Shown here piece after piece: positions 17,560-27,380 of a stretch of DNA of 64,000 nucleotides. Within the stretch, counting starts at the first letter, position 1. The number at the start of each line of letters is the position of its first letter. Source of the stretch: Marivirga tractuosa DSM 4126 (GTDB taxonomy: Bacteria; Bacteroidota; Bacteroidia; Cytophagales; Cyclobacteriaceae); assembly GCF_000183425.1 (NCBI RefSeq), contig NC_014759.1:4269001-4333000 (forward strand), read 5' to 3'. Below the pieces are notes generated by a model. It ran no database searches. It had not been told where the DNA came from and saw only the letters and a list, made by a program, of their open reading frames with translations. The position numbers and the translations under genes are program-made.

Positions 17560-19101
17560 ATGAAAAACAATACAATAAAACTTATATATAGCGTATTAGC
17601 TCTATTTTTTCTTTCCTCTTGTGAGAAAGAGTTACCTACATATTATAATTTTCAGGGATATGAATTTGCTTCACGGGAACCTGATGGAGGTTCATGGACA
17701 CCTGTTCTAATAGGTAGTGGTGATGAAATTATTATTCCAGCACCTGAACCAGCTACTTCTGCCTCGTATTTGCAAGAGATTGAAGATTTAAAAGTAGAAA
17801 TGGCACAGATGTCTCAAGCAGATGAAAGTGCAGTCGCATACTGGACACAAAATCCTATTATCAGATGGAATGAAATAGCGTTGGAACTTATTGCAAAATA
17901 TAACCTTATACCGGGGCCTAACGATGACGGTACTTACACACTTCCTAGTCCTTCAAATCCAAGTGGCCCCCCGGCATTTCCATTTGCACATCCGCCCTAT
18001 GCTGTTCGTGCACTTGCTTATTTGTCGGTAGCTCAATTTGATGGGTTGATTTCAGCTTGGCATCATAAATTTAATTATAATCGCTCAGCTCCATTTATTC
18101 AGGACGAAAGTATCCAACCTGCATATTCTGATAATATTGAGCTTTCCTATCCTTCGGATGGGGCAGTAGTTGCTACCGTATCTAGACAGATTTTAACAAA
18201 AATGTTTCCACTAGAAGCGGAATACCTTGCAAAAAAGGAAGCAGAACATTTGAGAAGCTTATTGCTTTCCGGAGCCAATGTTCAAAGTGATATTGATGCA
18301 GGCCAGCTTATTGGCGATGCAATTTCTTCAATTGCTTTAGAAAGAGCAGAGAACGATGGGATGAAAAATGCACAAGCACCGAAATCTGTATCCGACTCAC
18401 TTGCAGCAGCAGCACAAGATCGTTTTGGATGGCAATGGATAAATGTAGAAATTCCTCAACGGCCTGTTGGTTTAACTCCACTCTATAGTCAGGTACAAAT
18501 GTGGAGTGTAGATAACGTTGAACAAACTCGACCTATCCCTCCTCCAGCTGTTGGTTCGCCTGAATATCAAGAAGATGTAGCTATTCTTAAAGATTATGCA
18601 AATAACGTAACTGAAGAACGAAGGAGAATTGCCAATTTTTGGCAAGATGGTTTGGGTACTTATACTCCGCCAGGTCATTGGAACGAATTTGCAAAGGAAT
18701 TCATAGTAAAATATCGCCTCAATCCGTTGCGGTCGGCCAGAACATTTGCGTATTTAAATATGGCAATGATGGATGGTGGTATAAGCTGCTGGGATGCCAA
18801 ATATTACTTTCATTATCCTCGTCCTGTTCAAACTATACAAGGGTTTAAAACTATTGCAGGTACACCCAATTTCCCTGCATATACTTCAGGTCATAGTGTC
18901 TTTTCTGCAGCAGGAGCGGAGATCCTTGCCTACATTTTTCCTTCAGAAGCTTCTTTAGTTAGGGGTTGGGCTCAAGAAGCGGCTATTTCAAGAGTGTATG
19001 GTGGGATACATTGGACTTTTGATGCAACTGTTGGAACGGATCAAGGAATAGATGTTGCACAGTATACTCTCACTACTGCTAGAAATGACGGAGCAGATTA
19101 A
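17560..19101 (+). CDS. Lipoprotein of the PAP2 / vanadium-dependent haloperoxidase superfamily, internally duplicated
   Basis: A 513-residue lipoprotein (lipobox LSSC, Cys21) likely facing the periplasm or surface. The C-terminal half has the full phosphatase/vanadate-binding set: Lys414 and Arg421 in KYYFHYPRP, SGH with His445, and SRVYGGIH with Arg478 and His484. Such proteins are acid phosphatases or vanadium haloperoxidases; which one cannot be told from sequence. The N-terminal half (about 92-260) is a degenerate copy: WNEIALELIAKYNL matches WNEFAKEFIVKYRL, and the SGH motif is replaced by PSDG at 198-201. The gene lies between a barrel protein and a FecA-like receptor, suggesting surface release of a phosphate- or metal-containing ligand (inference). 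Confidence 0.8.
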   Translation: MKNNTIKLIYSVLALFFLSSCEKELPTYYNFQGYEFASREPDGGSWTPVLIGSGDEIIIPAPEPATSASYLQEIEDLKVEMAQMSQADESAVAYWTQNPIIRWNEIALELIAKYNLIPGPNDDGTYTLPSPSNPSGPPAFPFAHPPYAVRALAYLSVAQFDGLISAWHHKFNYNRSAPFIQDESIQPAYSDNIELSYPSDGAVVATVSRQILTKMFPLEAEYLAKKEAEHLRSLLLSGANVQSDIDAGQLIGDAISSIALERAENDGMKNAQAPKSVSDSLAAAAQDRFGWQWINVEIPQRPVGLTPLYSQVQMWSVDNVEQTRPIPPPAVGSPEYQEDVAILKDYANNVTEERRRIANFWQDGLGTYTPPGHWNEFAKEFIVKYRLNPLRSARTFAYLNMAMMDGGISCWDAKYYFHYPRPVQTIQGFKTIAGTPNFPAYTSGHSVFSAAGAEILAYIFPSEASLVRGWAQEAAISRVYGGIHWTFDATVGTDQGIDVAQYTLTTARNDGAD

Positions 19102-19188
19102 AACTTATGAAAAAATAATATTGAGAAATTTAATTTCCAGACGAAAATTTATCATATGTCTGTGGTGTTAAAGAAAATAGCAATTGAA

Positions 19189-21831
19189 ATGAAGAAGAAA
19201 CTTGTAGTATTAGTCATTGCTCTACTAGCAATGACTAATATTTCGTATTCACAAAAATCAGTGTCGGGAAAAGTAGTCGACAAAGCTGATGGACAGCCTT
19301 TGATAGGTGCATTAATTCAATTTCAGTCTAATGGAACTGGAACAACTACTGATGATTTGGGCAAGTTTGAAGTGCAAAATACTAATGCTAGTGATGTTTT
19401 ACTTATTAAATATTTGGGATATGAAAATCAGCGTGTTGAAATTAATGAAAACACTTCTGAAATAGGTGTTGTTGAAATGGTCAGGTCAAAGACTACGCTT
19501 AATGAAGTTGTTGTAAGTGCATCGCCCAATAATTATAAGAAAACCTTCAAGGGGAGTAATTTTAGGCTTAGTCCGGTAGCTTTGAAAAACATTAATCCTT
19601 TAAGTACTGAAGAAGTGCTAAGAAATGTGCCTGGAGTAAATATTATTGGAGATATGGGATTGTCAAATCGTCCGAATATTAGCATAAGAGGTTCTTGGGG
19701 GAGGCGCTCAAAGAAGGTGTTACTTTTAGAAGACGGGACACCGTCAGCACCCGCCCCTTATATTGCACCAGGAGCATATTATAATCCCGTTAGTGATAGA
19801 TTAACTTCCATCGAAGTTTACAAAGGTGCAGATATGTTGCGCTTTGGGCCTAATAATATGTACGGTGCAGTGAACTATATTACTGCCTTGCCACCACAAA
19901 AACCAGAACTAAGAGTTAAACTAGTAGGTGGACAGCGAAACTATCAAACAGGACTTTTATCATATGGTGGTACATGGAACAATCTTGGTGCATTGGTGGA
20001 AGGGGTATTTAAAAAATTTGATGGATTTACGAATAATTCTTCTGTAGACTTATTAAACTTGAATGCCAAAATATTCGCAAAACTTTCCGATAAGCAATCT
20101 CTATACTTTAAAATAAGTGGTCAGTCTGAAGATAATCAAGCTTCATTAAGTTCTCAATCCCCTTTTACTTATGATACTGACCCTGTCCAAAACCCATTCG
20201 ATGCAGATCAATTTACAATGCGCAGGTATGGCGTTGATATTATCCATAAATGGTTACCTAAAAGGAATTTAAGTTTTACTTCTAAAATTTATGCCTCAGA
20301 TTTCGAAAGGGATTGGTGGCGTCAGGTAACGGACAAAGTTAAAGCATCAGAGGTAAGAGATTATGTGGGGGAGTCTATTTTTGATGATCGTTATAGTTAT
20401 TTAAAGGGAAAGAATTTTGATGGAGAGGATTACGTAATTGTTGGCAGGATACTAAACGGTCGTGAAAGTACCACTGATAGTAGGTGGACTTACACCGTTG
20501 CAGGTTTTAAAGAAACATTTGACTTCGACTGGAAGGCCTTTGGTGAAGAACAGTATTTGGAAATGAGTTTTAATTTTCATCGTGAAACTTTTAAAGATCG
20601 ATTTTTAGTTGCTGACAGCAGCCGATGGGCAAGAAGCGGTAAAACCACTAAAGACTTATGGTATCAACTTTGGTCTGCCAATGGATTTATTCGGAATGAA
20701 TTTAATATCAGTAAATGGGGTATAACGCCAATCATTAGACTAGAACATGTGAACATGTATAGGCAAGATTTAAAATCCTTGGCTCAAAATCCAAATATAA
20801 CTAGCACAGAAGAAGGTAAGGAACCTAATATTTACACTCAGTTTTTACCGGGGCTCACCGTGGATTACACCATTAACAGTGGTGAGATTTATGGAAGTAT
20901 CTATCAGGGGATGATTGCACCATCTAAAGTATTTGGTTTTTTGGTTGAGAAAGATGGTATTGTAACCAATCCACTTGCTGGTCAAAGCATCAATATTGAT
21001 CCTGAATTAAGTTGGAATAGAGAAGTTGGGTGGAGAGGGTCATTATTGAAAAAGCGCATTGACGGACAATTGGCTTTCTTTAATAATACTAGTAAAAATT
21101 TCTATGCAGGAGGAAGGAATGAAGTATTTGAAGAATTGGGTGAAATCAACGTGCAAGGTATAGAAGTAGCAATTGGTGCTGAAATTTTCAATAAAAATCA
21201 ACATAGTATTCGTTTTTTCGGAAATGTCAATGTGATGAAATCTACTGTATTAAAAGGTGAATTAGTCGATAGTGACCTCTTTTCTCAAGTCATTCATAGC
21301 AATGCCACTCAAAATGAATACATAGAAAAAGTAAATGCCAACAGGAATGCATTTGATATTTATGTTTCAGACGGCTCAGGGGGCGAAGTCCTTTTGACAG
21401 ATGAAACGATTGACCAAACGGATTTTCAGAATATTACAAAAAGTGTGATTCAATTTGGAGGGGATGGATTTCAAAATTCTGAAGTACCTTATACTCCAAA
21501 TTGGAATACAACAATAGGATTGAATTACAATTATCAGAATTTATCCTGTGGTGTCAGTGGAAATTACGTTAGTGATCAATTCACAGAATTTCACAATTTT
21601 AATAATGAGTCAGCTGATGGTGCAATTGGAAAACTACCAGCATATCATTCAATTGACGCCTTTGTGAATTATAGTTTTATCATAGGAAAAAAGCTTAATT
21701 TAAGAGCTTTTATCAACGGTAAAAATATCACCAATGATATTTACAAGGCTTCACGTTTGAATCGTGCCACATCAGGGGTTTTTGGAGGAGGATTTAGGCA
21801 AATAATCTATGGTATTAATATTGAAATTTAA
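19189..21831 (+). CDS. FecA-like TonB-dependent receptor
   Basis: The longest frame starts at 19156, but the ATG at 19189 is preferred because the signal peptide (MKKKLVVLVIALLAMTN...YSQ) starts there; this gives 880 residues. A CarboxypepD_reg-like domain follows (SVSGKVVDKADGQPLIGALI), then the plug (STEEVLRNVPGVNIIGDMG, IRGSWGRRSKKVLLLEDGTP, IEVYKGADMLRFGPNNMYGA) and a long barrel ending in a terminal strand (FRQIIYGINIEI). The plug resembles Fe(III)-dicitrate receptors more than SusC, so a metal chelate or similar small ligand is likely. It is third in the operon with the barrel protein and the vanadium-type lipoprotein, 87 bases after the latter. Confidence 0.85.
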   Translation: MKKKLVVLVIALLAMTNISYSQKSVSGKVVDKADGQPLIGALIQFQSNGTGTTTDDLGKFEVQNTNASDVLLIKYLGYENQRVEINENTSEIGVVEMVRSKTTLNEVVVSASPNNYKKTFKGSNFRLSPVALKNINPLSTEEVLRNVPGVNIIGDMGLSNRPNISIRGSWGRRSKKVLLLEDGTPSAPAPYIAPGAYYNPVSDRLTSIEVYKGADMLRFGPNNMYGAVNYITALPPQKPELRVKLVGGQRNYQTGLLSYGGTWNNLGALVEGVFKKFDGFTNNSSVDLLNLNAKIFAKLSDKQSLYFKISGQSEDNQASLSSQSPFTYDTDPVQNPFDADQFTMRRYGVDIIHKWLPKRNLSFTSKIYASDFERDWWRQVTDKVKASEVRDYVGESIFDDRYSYLKGKNFDGEDYVIVGRILNGRESTTDSRWTYTVAGFKETFDFDWKAFGEEQYLEMSFNFHRETFKDRFLVADSSRWARSGKTTKDLWYQLWSANGFIRNEFNISKWGITPIIRLEHVNMYRQDLKSLAQNPNITSTEEGKEPNIYTQFLPGLTVDYTINSGEIYGSIYQGMIAPSKVFGFLVEKDGIVTNPLAGQSINIDPELSWNREVGWRGSLLKKRIDGQLAFFNNTSKNFYAGGRNEVFEELGEINVQGIEVAIGAEIFNKNQHSIRFFGNVNVMKSTVLKGELVDSDLFSQVIHSNATQNEYIEKVNANRNAFDIYVSDGSGGEVLLTDETIDQTDFQNITKSVIQFGGDGFQNSEVPYTPNWNTTIGLNYNYQNLSCGVSGNYVSDQFTEFHNFNNESADGAIGKLPAYHSIDAFVNYSFIIGKKLNLRAFINGKNITNDIYKASRLNRATSGVFGGGFRQIIYGINIEI

Positions 21832-22019
21832 ATGTCGAATTAATGTAAGCGCCATTATCTCTACTAAAAAACTTTATTAGTACCTGATTGACTTTCACTT
21901 TTTATAGTGTGAACTCCAATGAAAACATATTAGCAGAAAAGTTTTGATTGAGGTTAAAAGAAAATCAATGGGAGATAGATGCTTTATCTATTCAACATAC
22001 AGCAGCAATTATTATCCTG

Positions 22020-22062
22020 AAATCAGCTTTTCCAAAGCTTTGAGCTTTGGAAAAGCTGATTT
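22020..22062. terminator. Terminator of the metH-metF transcription unit
   Basis: A 20-bp perfect inverted repeat (22020-22039 and 22043-22062; inner arm CCAAAGCT) with a 3-base loop, ending one base before the metF stop codon (22064). It also lies about 190 bases beyond the convergent FecA-like receptor gene, so it can serve both directions. Confidence 0.85.
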
Positions 22063-22063
22063 C

Positions 22064-23017
22064 TTAAAATATCCCCTCCGCAATTCTATAAATCGGATCA
22101 GATTTTCCCATAGAATAATAATGCAAGCAAGGAGCTCCAAACTCAATTAGCTTTTTTGATTGTTGAATACACCATTCTATTCCCACTTCTTTAGCAGCAG
22201 CATTATCTTTGCATTTTTCTAGTTCATCCACTAAGGCATCAGGCAGGTCTAGGTAGAAGGTTCTTGGTAATGCTGTCATCTGCTTTAAAGAGGTGATAGG
22301 CTTCAATCCAGGAATTATAGGAACATCAATGCCTTCTGCTCTACATAATTTTACAAATTCAAAATACTTTTGATTATCAAAAAACATCTGTGTCACCACA
22401 TATTCCGCTCCTCTTTCTACTTTCTGTTTTAATATTTTTAAATCAGATTTCATGCTAGGAGCTTCGAAATGCTTTTCTGGATATCCTGCCACGCCAATAC
22501 AAAAATCAGTTGGAGTAGCAGATTGTAATTCTTCGTCTATGTACCGACCATTGTTCATATCTACTACTTGTTCCATTAGATCTATCGCATAAGCATGTCC
22601 ATTAGGATCTGGGACAAATTTATTTTCTGATTTGATGGGGTCCCCACGTAAAACCAGAACAGAATCTATTCCAAGGAAGTCGAGATCTATTAGAGCATTT
22701 TCTGTTTCCTCTTTGCTGAAGCCTCCGCAAATAATATGCGGTACTGTGTCGATATCAAATCTATTCTTAATGGCTGCACAAATCCCGACTGTTCCTGGAC
22801 GCTTTCGAGTAGTTCTTTTTTCTAATAAACCGTTCCCTTTATCTCTGTATACATATTCTTCCCTATGATAAGTGACATCAATAAAAGGTGGCTTAAATTC
22901 CATCAGGGGTTCAATATTCTCAAATAGTGCTTTAATATTTTGCCCTTTCAATGGAGGTAATATCTCAAAAGAGAAGACGGTGCTTTTTGCGTTATTTATG
23001 TGTTCAGTTACTTTCAT
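22064..23017 (-). CDS. metF: Methylenetetrahydrofolate reductase
   Basis: A 317-residue flavoprotein that reduces 5,10-methylene-THF to 5-methyl-THF, the methyl donor used by MetH. The barrel motifs are clear: FSFEILPPLKG at the N-terminus (catalytic Glu), PPFIDVTYHREEY, TVPHIICGGFSKEETENAL, VLVLRGDP (flavin site), and AEYVVTQMFFDNQKYFEF. Length fits the roughly 300-residue bacterial enzyme. It lies 74 bases downstream of metH in the same direction, with a short 10-bp inverted repeat in the gap and a strong terminator after it, so it should share the SAM-riboswitch-controlled transcript. Confidence 0.95.
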   Translation of the reverse strand: MKVTEHINNAKSTVFSFEILPPLKGQNIKALFENIEPLMEFKPPFIDVTYHREEYVYRDKGNGLLEKRTTRKRPGTVGICAAIKNRFDIDTVPHIICGGFSKEETENALIDLDFLGIDSVLVLRGDPIKSENKFVPDPNGHAYAIDLMEQVVDMNNGRYIDEELQSATPTDFCIGVAGYPEKHFEAPSMKSDLKILKQKVERGAEYVVTQMFFDNQKYFEFVKLCRAEGIDVPIIPGLKPITSLKQMTALPRTFYLDLPDALVDELEKCKDNAAAKEVGIEWCIQQSKKLIEFGAPCLHYYSMGKSDPIYRIAEGIF

Positions 23018-23036
23018 ATTCTAGATTTTAGATTCA

Positions 23037-23082
23037 AGAACCTAGAGTCTAGACAAAGTCTATCATCTACAATCTAGGTTCT
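23037..23082. repeat. Inverted repeat between metH and metF
   Basis: A perfect 10-bp inverted repeat (AGAACCTAGA at 23037-23046, TCTAGGTTCT at 23073-23082) with a 26-base loop containing further TCTAGA-like pieces. It could stabilise or attenuate the metH-metF message. Lack of a T run on either side argues against a classical terminator. Confidence 0.5.
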
Positions 23083-23091
23083 ATGTTCTGC

Positions 23092-26000
23092 TTAATAATT
23101 CAAATTAGGCTTTAACCACCTCTCGATTTCCTTGTATTCTTGATTTTTTCGCTTGGCTATGTCTTCTACCTGATCTTTACCGATTTTGCCAAGACCAAAG
23201 TAGCGACTTTCAGGGTGACCGAAATAGAATCCGCTAACTGAGGCTGTTGGCAGCATGGCTAGGTTTTCAGTAAGCATGATGCCTGTGTTCTTTTCTACAT
23301 CCAATAATTCAAATAAAGTAATCTTTTCAGTATGGTCAGGGCAACCAGGATAACCTGGAGCCGGTCTGATTCCTTTATATTGTTCTTTTATCAAGCTTTC
23401 GTTATCTAATGCCTCATCTTTAGCATAACCCCAGTATTCAGTTCTTACCTTTTTGTGCAAGAGTTCTGCAAATGCTTCTGCTAAGCGATCAGCTAATGCC
23501 TTTGCCATGATGCTGTTATAATCATCATGATCGGCTTCGTATTTTGCTGTCAATTTATCCAAGCCAATTCCAGTCGTCACGGCAAAACAGCCCATGTAAT
23601 CGGTGTAATCTGCCTCAGATGGTGCTAGGAAGTCAGAAAAAGCATAATTCGGGTTCTTTTCACCTTTCTTATTTTGCTGACGTAGCGTATGGAATTCAGT
23701 AAGCTTTTGGGTTTTGTCTGTATCACCAAATACTTCTATACTATCATGATTTTTAGTGTGCGCAGGATAAAGTCCGAAGATAGCATTTGCTGTTAGTAGC
23801 TTTTGATCTATGATTTCTTGCAACATCTGTTGCGCATCAGCAAAAAGTTTTCTTGCTTCTTGCCCTTTTTCAGCATCATCCAAAATTTTAGGATAGCGGC
23901 CTTTCATTTCCCAGGTCTGGAAAAAAGGTGTCCAGTCAATGTATTCTGCTATTTCCTTTAAATCATAATCAAGCAAAACCTCACTTCCGATTTTTTGAGG
24001 AGCATGAGGTCGATGGTTATTCCAGTCAATTTGGTATTTATTAGCCCTTGCTTCTTCTATGCTTACATAATTTTTAGCTTCACCTCTTTTGCCATGGCCT
24101 GCTTTTGCTTCTGCATATTCTCTTTCGATTTCTTTATAAAATTCCTCTTTATCTTTTCCTAGTAGCTTACCAGCAACAGTTACAGAGCGAGAGGCATCAT
24201 TCACATGAATCACTGGTCCACTATAATTCGGTTTGATTTTCACAGCTGTATGAATACGCGAGGTAGTAGCACCCCCAATCATCACCGGTGTTTTAAGTCC
24301 TCTTTTTTCCATTTCTTCTACGACATAAATCATCTCATCAAGGGAAGGTGTAATCAGTCCGCTTAAGCCAATGATATCGACTTGATTTTTTTCAGCTTCC
24401 TCCAAGATCTTTTGAAGGGGCACCATCACGCCTAAATCAATAATTTCATAGTTATTACAGGCCAAAACCACAGAAACGATGTTTTTGCCTATATCGTGGA
24501 CATCGCCTTTGACGGTAGCCATTAATATTTTTCCTTTGCCAGATCGCTCTTGTACAGGTTCTTCCGCCCCCAAAGGCCCCCCAGCCCCCAAAGGGGGAGT
24601 GCTGAGTGCTTCTAAGATTTTTTTTAGGACAATATCTAACTGGGTTATTACTTCAGAATTGGTAAAGCGGATTACTTTATAGCCTTGTTCCTCTAGCCAT
24701 TTTGTTCTTTCTTCATCATTGGCTTTATTTTCTGGTAATTGATGGATTAGTCCATCTATTTCAATTATTAGTTTTGCTTTTAAACAAATAAAATCAGTGA
24801 TATAGCCTCCAATTATGTGTTGTCTTCTAAACTTATATCCTTCAAGCTGTTTTCCTTTTAACGCATCCCATAGGACTAATTCGGCATGAGTAGGATGATC
24901 ATGCCTCATTTGTTTTGCAAAATCTTTCATCAAACCGTAAAGTATCGGGTCAGCAGTCTGCCAGTGCTGAGCACTATCAGCCCCCTTTGGGGGATAGGGG
25001 GCTTTTGGGCTGTTTTTTTTCTTTTCTGCTTCAATGTAAGGCAGTAAGATAGCCACAGCCTTCTTCATAACTCTAGCACTTTTCACCACTTGTGGTAGAA
25101 ACATTTTCCCTGATCCAAATAGATCGCCCACTACATTCATGCCGTCCATTAATGGGCCTTCGATTACATCTAGAGGACGTTCGGCTTGGAGTCTGCTTTC
25201 TTCAGTATCCTCTTCTATATATTCTGTAATACCTTTAATTAAGGCATGTTCTAATCTTTTATTGACTGGTAAATTTCTCCATTCTTGAGTAGCCTTCTCT
25301 GCTTTCTCACCTGGCTTTATATTTTCAGCATAGGCCATTAATCTTTCCGTAGCGTCAGCTCTTTTATTGAAGAGCAAATCCTCTACGTAATCCAAAAGTT
25401 CTTTGTCTATTTCATCATAAACCTCCAACATTCCAGGATTGACTATGCCCATATCTAAACCTGCTTTAATGGCATGATAAAGAAAAGCAGAATGCATGGC
25501 TTCTCTGACGGTATTATTCCCACGAAAAGAAAAGGAAATATTGCTGACTCCACCACTGGTTTTGGCGTAAGGAAGATTTTCTTTTATCCACTGAACGGCA
25601 TTGATGAAGTCAACAGCATAATTATTATGCTCTTCCATTCCCGTACCTATTGTCAGGATGTTCGGGTCAAAAATGATGTCCTCAGGAGGGAATTCTGCTT
25701 TATTCACTAATAGATCATAGCATCGTTTGCAGACTGCGATTTTTCTATCAAAAGTATCGGCTTGACCTGTTTCATCAAAAGCCATGACTACCACTGAGGC
25801 ACCATAACTTTTAATCTTTTTGGCTTTGGCTATAAAATCTTCTTCACCTTCCTTTAAACTGATGGAGTTGACAATTCCTTTTCCTTGCAAGCATTTTAAT
25901 CCTGCTTCAATTACTTCCCATTTGGAAGAATCAATCATGAAAGGAAGTCGTGCAATATCCGGTTCTGAGGAAATAAGATTTACAAAGTTAGGTAAAACTT

Positions 26001-27210
26001 TGACAGCATCAAGCATGCCGTCATCCATATTAATATCGATAATCTGTGCTCCACCTTCTACTTGATCAATGGCGATGTCTACAGCTTCTTCAAACTTTTC
26101 TTCACGGATTAGTCTTGCAAATTTCTTAGAGCCCGAAACATTGGTTCTTTCTCCTATATTCACAAAATTGATCTCTGGAGTAACCGATAAAGGCTCTAAG
26201 CCGCTTAATCGCATTATTTTCTTTTGTGCCGCAATTTTATGAGGCTGAGATTTGGCAGCATATTCTGCTATGGCCTTGATGTGTTCTGGTTGAGTACCGC
26301 AGCAGCCGCCTATGATGTTGACCAAGCCTTCATCAAAATAGCTTTTGATAATGCTGCTCATTTCTGAGGGACTTTCATCATATTCCCCAAATTCATTGGG
26401 CAATCCTGCATTTGGATGGCATGAAATGGCCACATCGGAAATTCTGGCCAATTGCTGCAAATACGTTTTGAGCTGATCAGCACCTAAAGCGCAGTTAAAG
26501 CCAACACTTAGCAAAGGGAAATGACGGATACTATTCCAGAATGCTCCAACTGTTTGTCCGGAAAGCGTTCTTCCACTCGCATCTGTTATAGTACCTGAAA
26601 CCATCACAGGGATTTCGATACCTTTCTCTTCTTTTAGTTCTTGAATAGCCATCAATGCAGATTTACAATTCAAGGTATCAAAAACAGTTTCTACCAAAAA
26701 TATATCTACTCCACCTACAGCCAATGCTTCCGCTTGTAGTTTATAGGCTATTTTTAATTCATCAAAAGAAGTGGCTCTGAATCCGGGACGATTTACATCA
26801 GGGGATAAAGAAGCAGTTTTATTGGTGGGACCAATTGAACCTGCTACAAACCTAGGTTTGTCAGCATATTCCTCAGTTACTTCTTTGGCAATTTTGGCTG
26901 ATTGCTCATTTAGTTCCCAAACCAAATCCTGCATGTCATAATCTGCCATTGCAATAGTTGTCCCACTAAAAGTATTGGTTTCAATGATATCAGCACCGGC
27001 ATCAAGATACGCTCTGTGTATATCTTTAATGATTTTAGGCTGGGTTAAGGACAATAAATCATTGTTGCCTTTCAAATCTGATGGATAATCCGCAAAACGA
27101 TCTCCACGGTAATCGGCTTCTGTGAGTTTATAGTTCTGAATCATAGTGCCCATAGCACCATCCAATACTAAAATCCTGTCTTTTAAAATATCTTTTGAAA
27201 ATCGACTCAT
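23092..27210 (-). CDS. metH: Cobalamin-dependent methionine synthase with in-frame DUF559 insert
   Basis: A 1,372-residue enzyme that transfers the methyl group of 5-methyl-THF to homocysteine via cobalamin. Order: homocysteine-binding barrel (about 1-320, with the zinc Cys pair in [10 protein letters not shown]), pterin-binding barrel (about 345-620, [15 protein letters not shown]), cap helices (about 640-733, [21 protein letters not shown]), cobalamin domain with the ligand His905 in DVHDIGKN, and the AdoMet activation domain (about 1040-1372, [12 protein letters not shown]). E. coli MetH has 1,227 residues; removing residues 734 to about 888 leaves about 1,220. The extra block is a DUF559 endonuclease-like domain placed exactly in the linker between cap and cobalamin domains. 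A SAM-I riboswitch lies upstream and metF downstream. Confidence 0.95.
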   Translation of the reverse strand: MSRFSKDILKDRILVLDGAMGTMIQNYKLTEADYRGDRFADYPSDLKGNNDLLSLTQPKIIKDIHRAYLDAGADIIETNTFSGTTIAMADYDMQDLVWELNEQSAKIAKEVTEEYADKPRFVAGSIGPTNKTASLSPDVNRPGFRATSFDELKIAYKLQAEALAVGGVDIFLVETVFDTLNCKSALMAIQELKEEKGIEIPVMVSGTITDASGRTLSGQTVGAFWNSIRHFPLLSVGFNCALGADQLKTYLQQLARISDVAISCHPNAGLPNEFGEYDESPSEMSSIIKSYFDEGLVNIIGGCCGTQPEHIKAIAEYAAKSQPHKIAAQKKIMRLSGLEPLSVTPEINFVNIGERTNVSGSKKFARLIREEKFEEAVDIAIDQVEGGAQIIDINMDDGMLDAVKVLPNFVNLISSEPDIARLPFMIDSSKWEVIEAGLKCLQGKGIVNSISLKEGEEDFIAKAKKIKSYGASVVVMAFDETGQADTFDRKIAVCKRCYDLLVNKAEFPPEDIIFDPNILTIGTGMEEHNNYAVDFINAVQWIKENLPYAKTSGGVSNISFSFRGNNTVREAMHSAFLYHAIKAGLDMGIVNPGMLEVYDEIDKELLDYVEDLLFNKRADATERLMAYAENIKPGEKAEKATQEWRNLPVNKRLEHALIKGITEYIEEDTEESRLQAERPLDVIEGPLMDGMNVVGDLFGSGKMFLPQVVKSARVMKKAVAILLPYIEAEKKKNSPKAPYPPKGADSAQHWQTADPILYGLMKDFAKQMRHDHPTHAELVLWDALKGKQLEGYKFRRQHIIGGYITDFICLKAKLIIEIDGLIHQLPENKANDEERTKWLEEQGYKVIRFTNSEVITQLDIVLKKILEALSTPPLGAGGPLGAEEPVQERSGKGKILMATVKGDVHDIGKNIVSVVLACNNYEIIDLGVMVPLQKILEEAEKNQVDIIGLSGLITPSLDEMIYVVEEMEKRGLKTPVMIGGATTSRIHTAVKIKPNYSGPVIHVNDASRSVTVAGKLLGKDKEEFYKEIEREYAEAKAGHGKRGEAKNYVSIEEARANKYQIDWNNHRPHAPQKIGSEVLLDYDLKEIAEYIDWTPFFQTWEMKGRYPKILDDAEKGQEARKLFADAQQMLQEIIDQKLLTANAIFGLYPAHTKNHDSIEVFGDTDKTQKLTEFHTLRQQNKKGEKNPNYAFSDFLAPSEADYTDYMGCFAVTTGIGLDKLTAKYEADHDDYNSIMAKALADRLAEAFAELLHKKVRTEYWGYAKDEALDNESLIKEQYKGIRPAPGYPGCPDHTEKITLFELLDVEKNTGIMLTENLAMLPTASVSGFYFGHPESRYFGLGKIGKDQVEDIAKRKNQEYKEIERWLKPNLNY
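24566..24609. repeat. Terminal inverted repeat, one end of the metH insert
   Basis: GC-rich end of the DUF559 element: a CCCCCAAAGG unit, then a CCCCCAAAGGGGG palindrome, then AGTGCTGAGTGC. Its base composition is very unlike the AT-rich surroundings. The mate is at 24964-25010. Confidence 0.75.
24964..25010. repeat. Terminal inverted repeat, other end of the metH insert
   Basis: Inverted mate of 24566-24609: GTGCTGAGCACT, a CCCCCTTTGGGGG palindrome, then ATAGGGGGC and TTTTGGGC. The two ends align as reverse complements with a few mismatches and a short gap. Confidence 0.75.
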
Positions 27211-27233
27211 TCTGAATAATTCTTTATTTGCAT

Positions 27234-27241
27234 CCAGAAAG
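27234..27241 (-). promoter_or_regulatory. Candidate anti-P1 segment of the SAM riboswitch
   Basis: On the minus strand this reads CTTTCTGG, 24-31 bases before the metH ATG. It is perfectly complementary to CCAGAAAG at 27367-27374, which forms the 5' side of the aptamer just inside P1. Pairing between them would compete with the ligand-bound fold, so it could be the switching element. This is inference from complementarity alone. Confidence 0.4.
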
Positions 27242-27261
27242 TGCCGTGAGAAAGGCTGTTT

Positions 27262-27380
27262 CTTATCTTCTTCCGAGCGTAAATCTCGAAATGGGAGTTA
27301 GCACCGTTTCCTTTTGCAAATGCATTGGAAGGGTTGCTAAGACTTCAAAGGGCCCATTCCCTCAGTCTTTCTGGATAAGT
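27262..27380 (-). ncRNA. SAM-I (S-box) riboswitch controlling metH-metF
   Basis: Read on the minus strand, P1 is formed by CTTATC at the 5' end (27374-27379) and GATAAG at the 3' end (27262-27268). Between them are the conserved S-box pieces in order: AGACTGAGGGAATGGGCCC (kink-turn side and P2), TTTGAAGTCTTAGCAACC, a variable P3 stem (CCTTCC...GGAAACGG), and GGTGCTAACTCCC, followed by a P4-like stem near ATTTCGAGATTTACGCTC. In the family SAM binding lowers expression of methionine genes, matching its place 52 bases upstream of metH. No T-rich terminator hairpin is evident downstream, so translational control is more likely. Confidence 0.92.

Larger units (their letters stand above)
24559..25011 (-). 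mobile_element. DUF559 endonuclease-domain element inserted in metH
   Basis: Encodes MetH residues 734 to about 884. The core (about 756-869) has the DUF559/Vsr-like layout: [21 protein letters not shown] (Glu777), [16 protein letters not shown] (Arg795, Gln797, Asp806), [10 protein letters not shown] (Glu817, Asp819, His823), [18 protein letters not shown] (Arg835) and a final NSEV. It is bounded by imperfect inverted repeats of about 45 bp (24566-24609 and 24964-25010), each with a CCCCC-AAA-GGGGG palindrome, which are translated into proline/glycine-rich peptides such as [13 protein letters not shown]. No stop codon or shift interrupts the frame. The family assignment is firm from motifs; that it moves as an element is inference from its ends, location and absence from other MetH proteins. 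Confidence 0.85.

Noticed and set aside
21944..22150. Small plus-strand open frame across the metF terminator
   Set aside because: It runs over the 20-bp terminator palindrome and the antisense end of metF; no family similarity or ribosome-binding site is evident.
24559..25011. Intein or self-splicing intron as explanation of the metH insert
   Set aside because: No intein N-terminal Cys/Ser or C-terminal His-Asn motif is visible at the junctions, no intron core is seen, and the frame reads through both ends.
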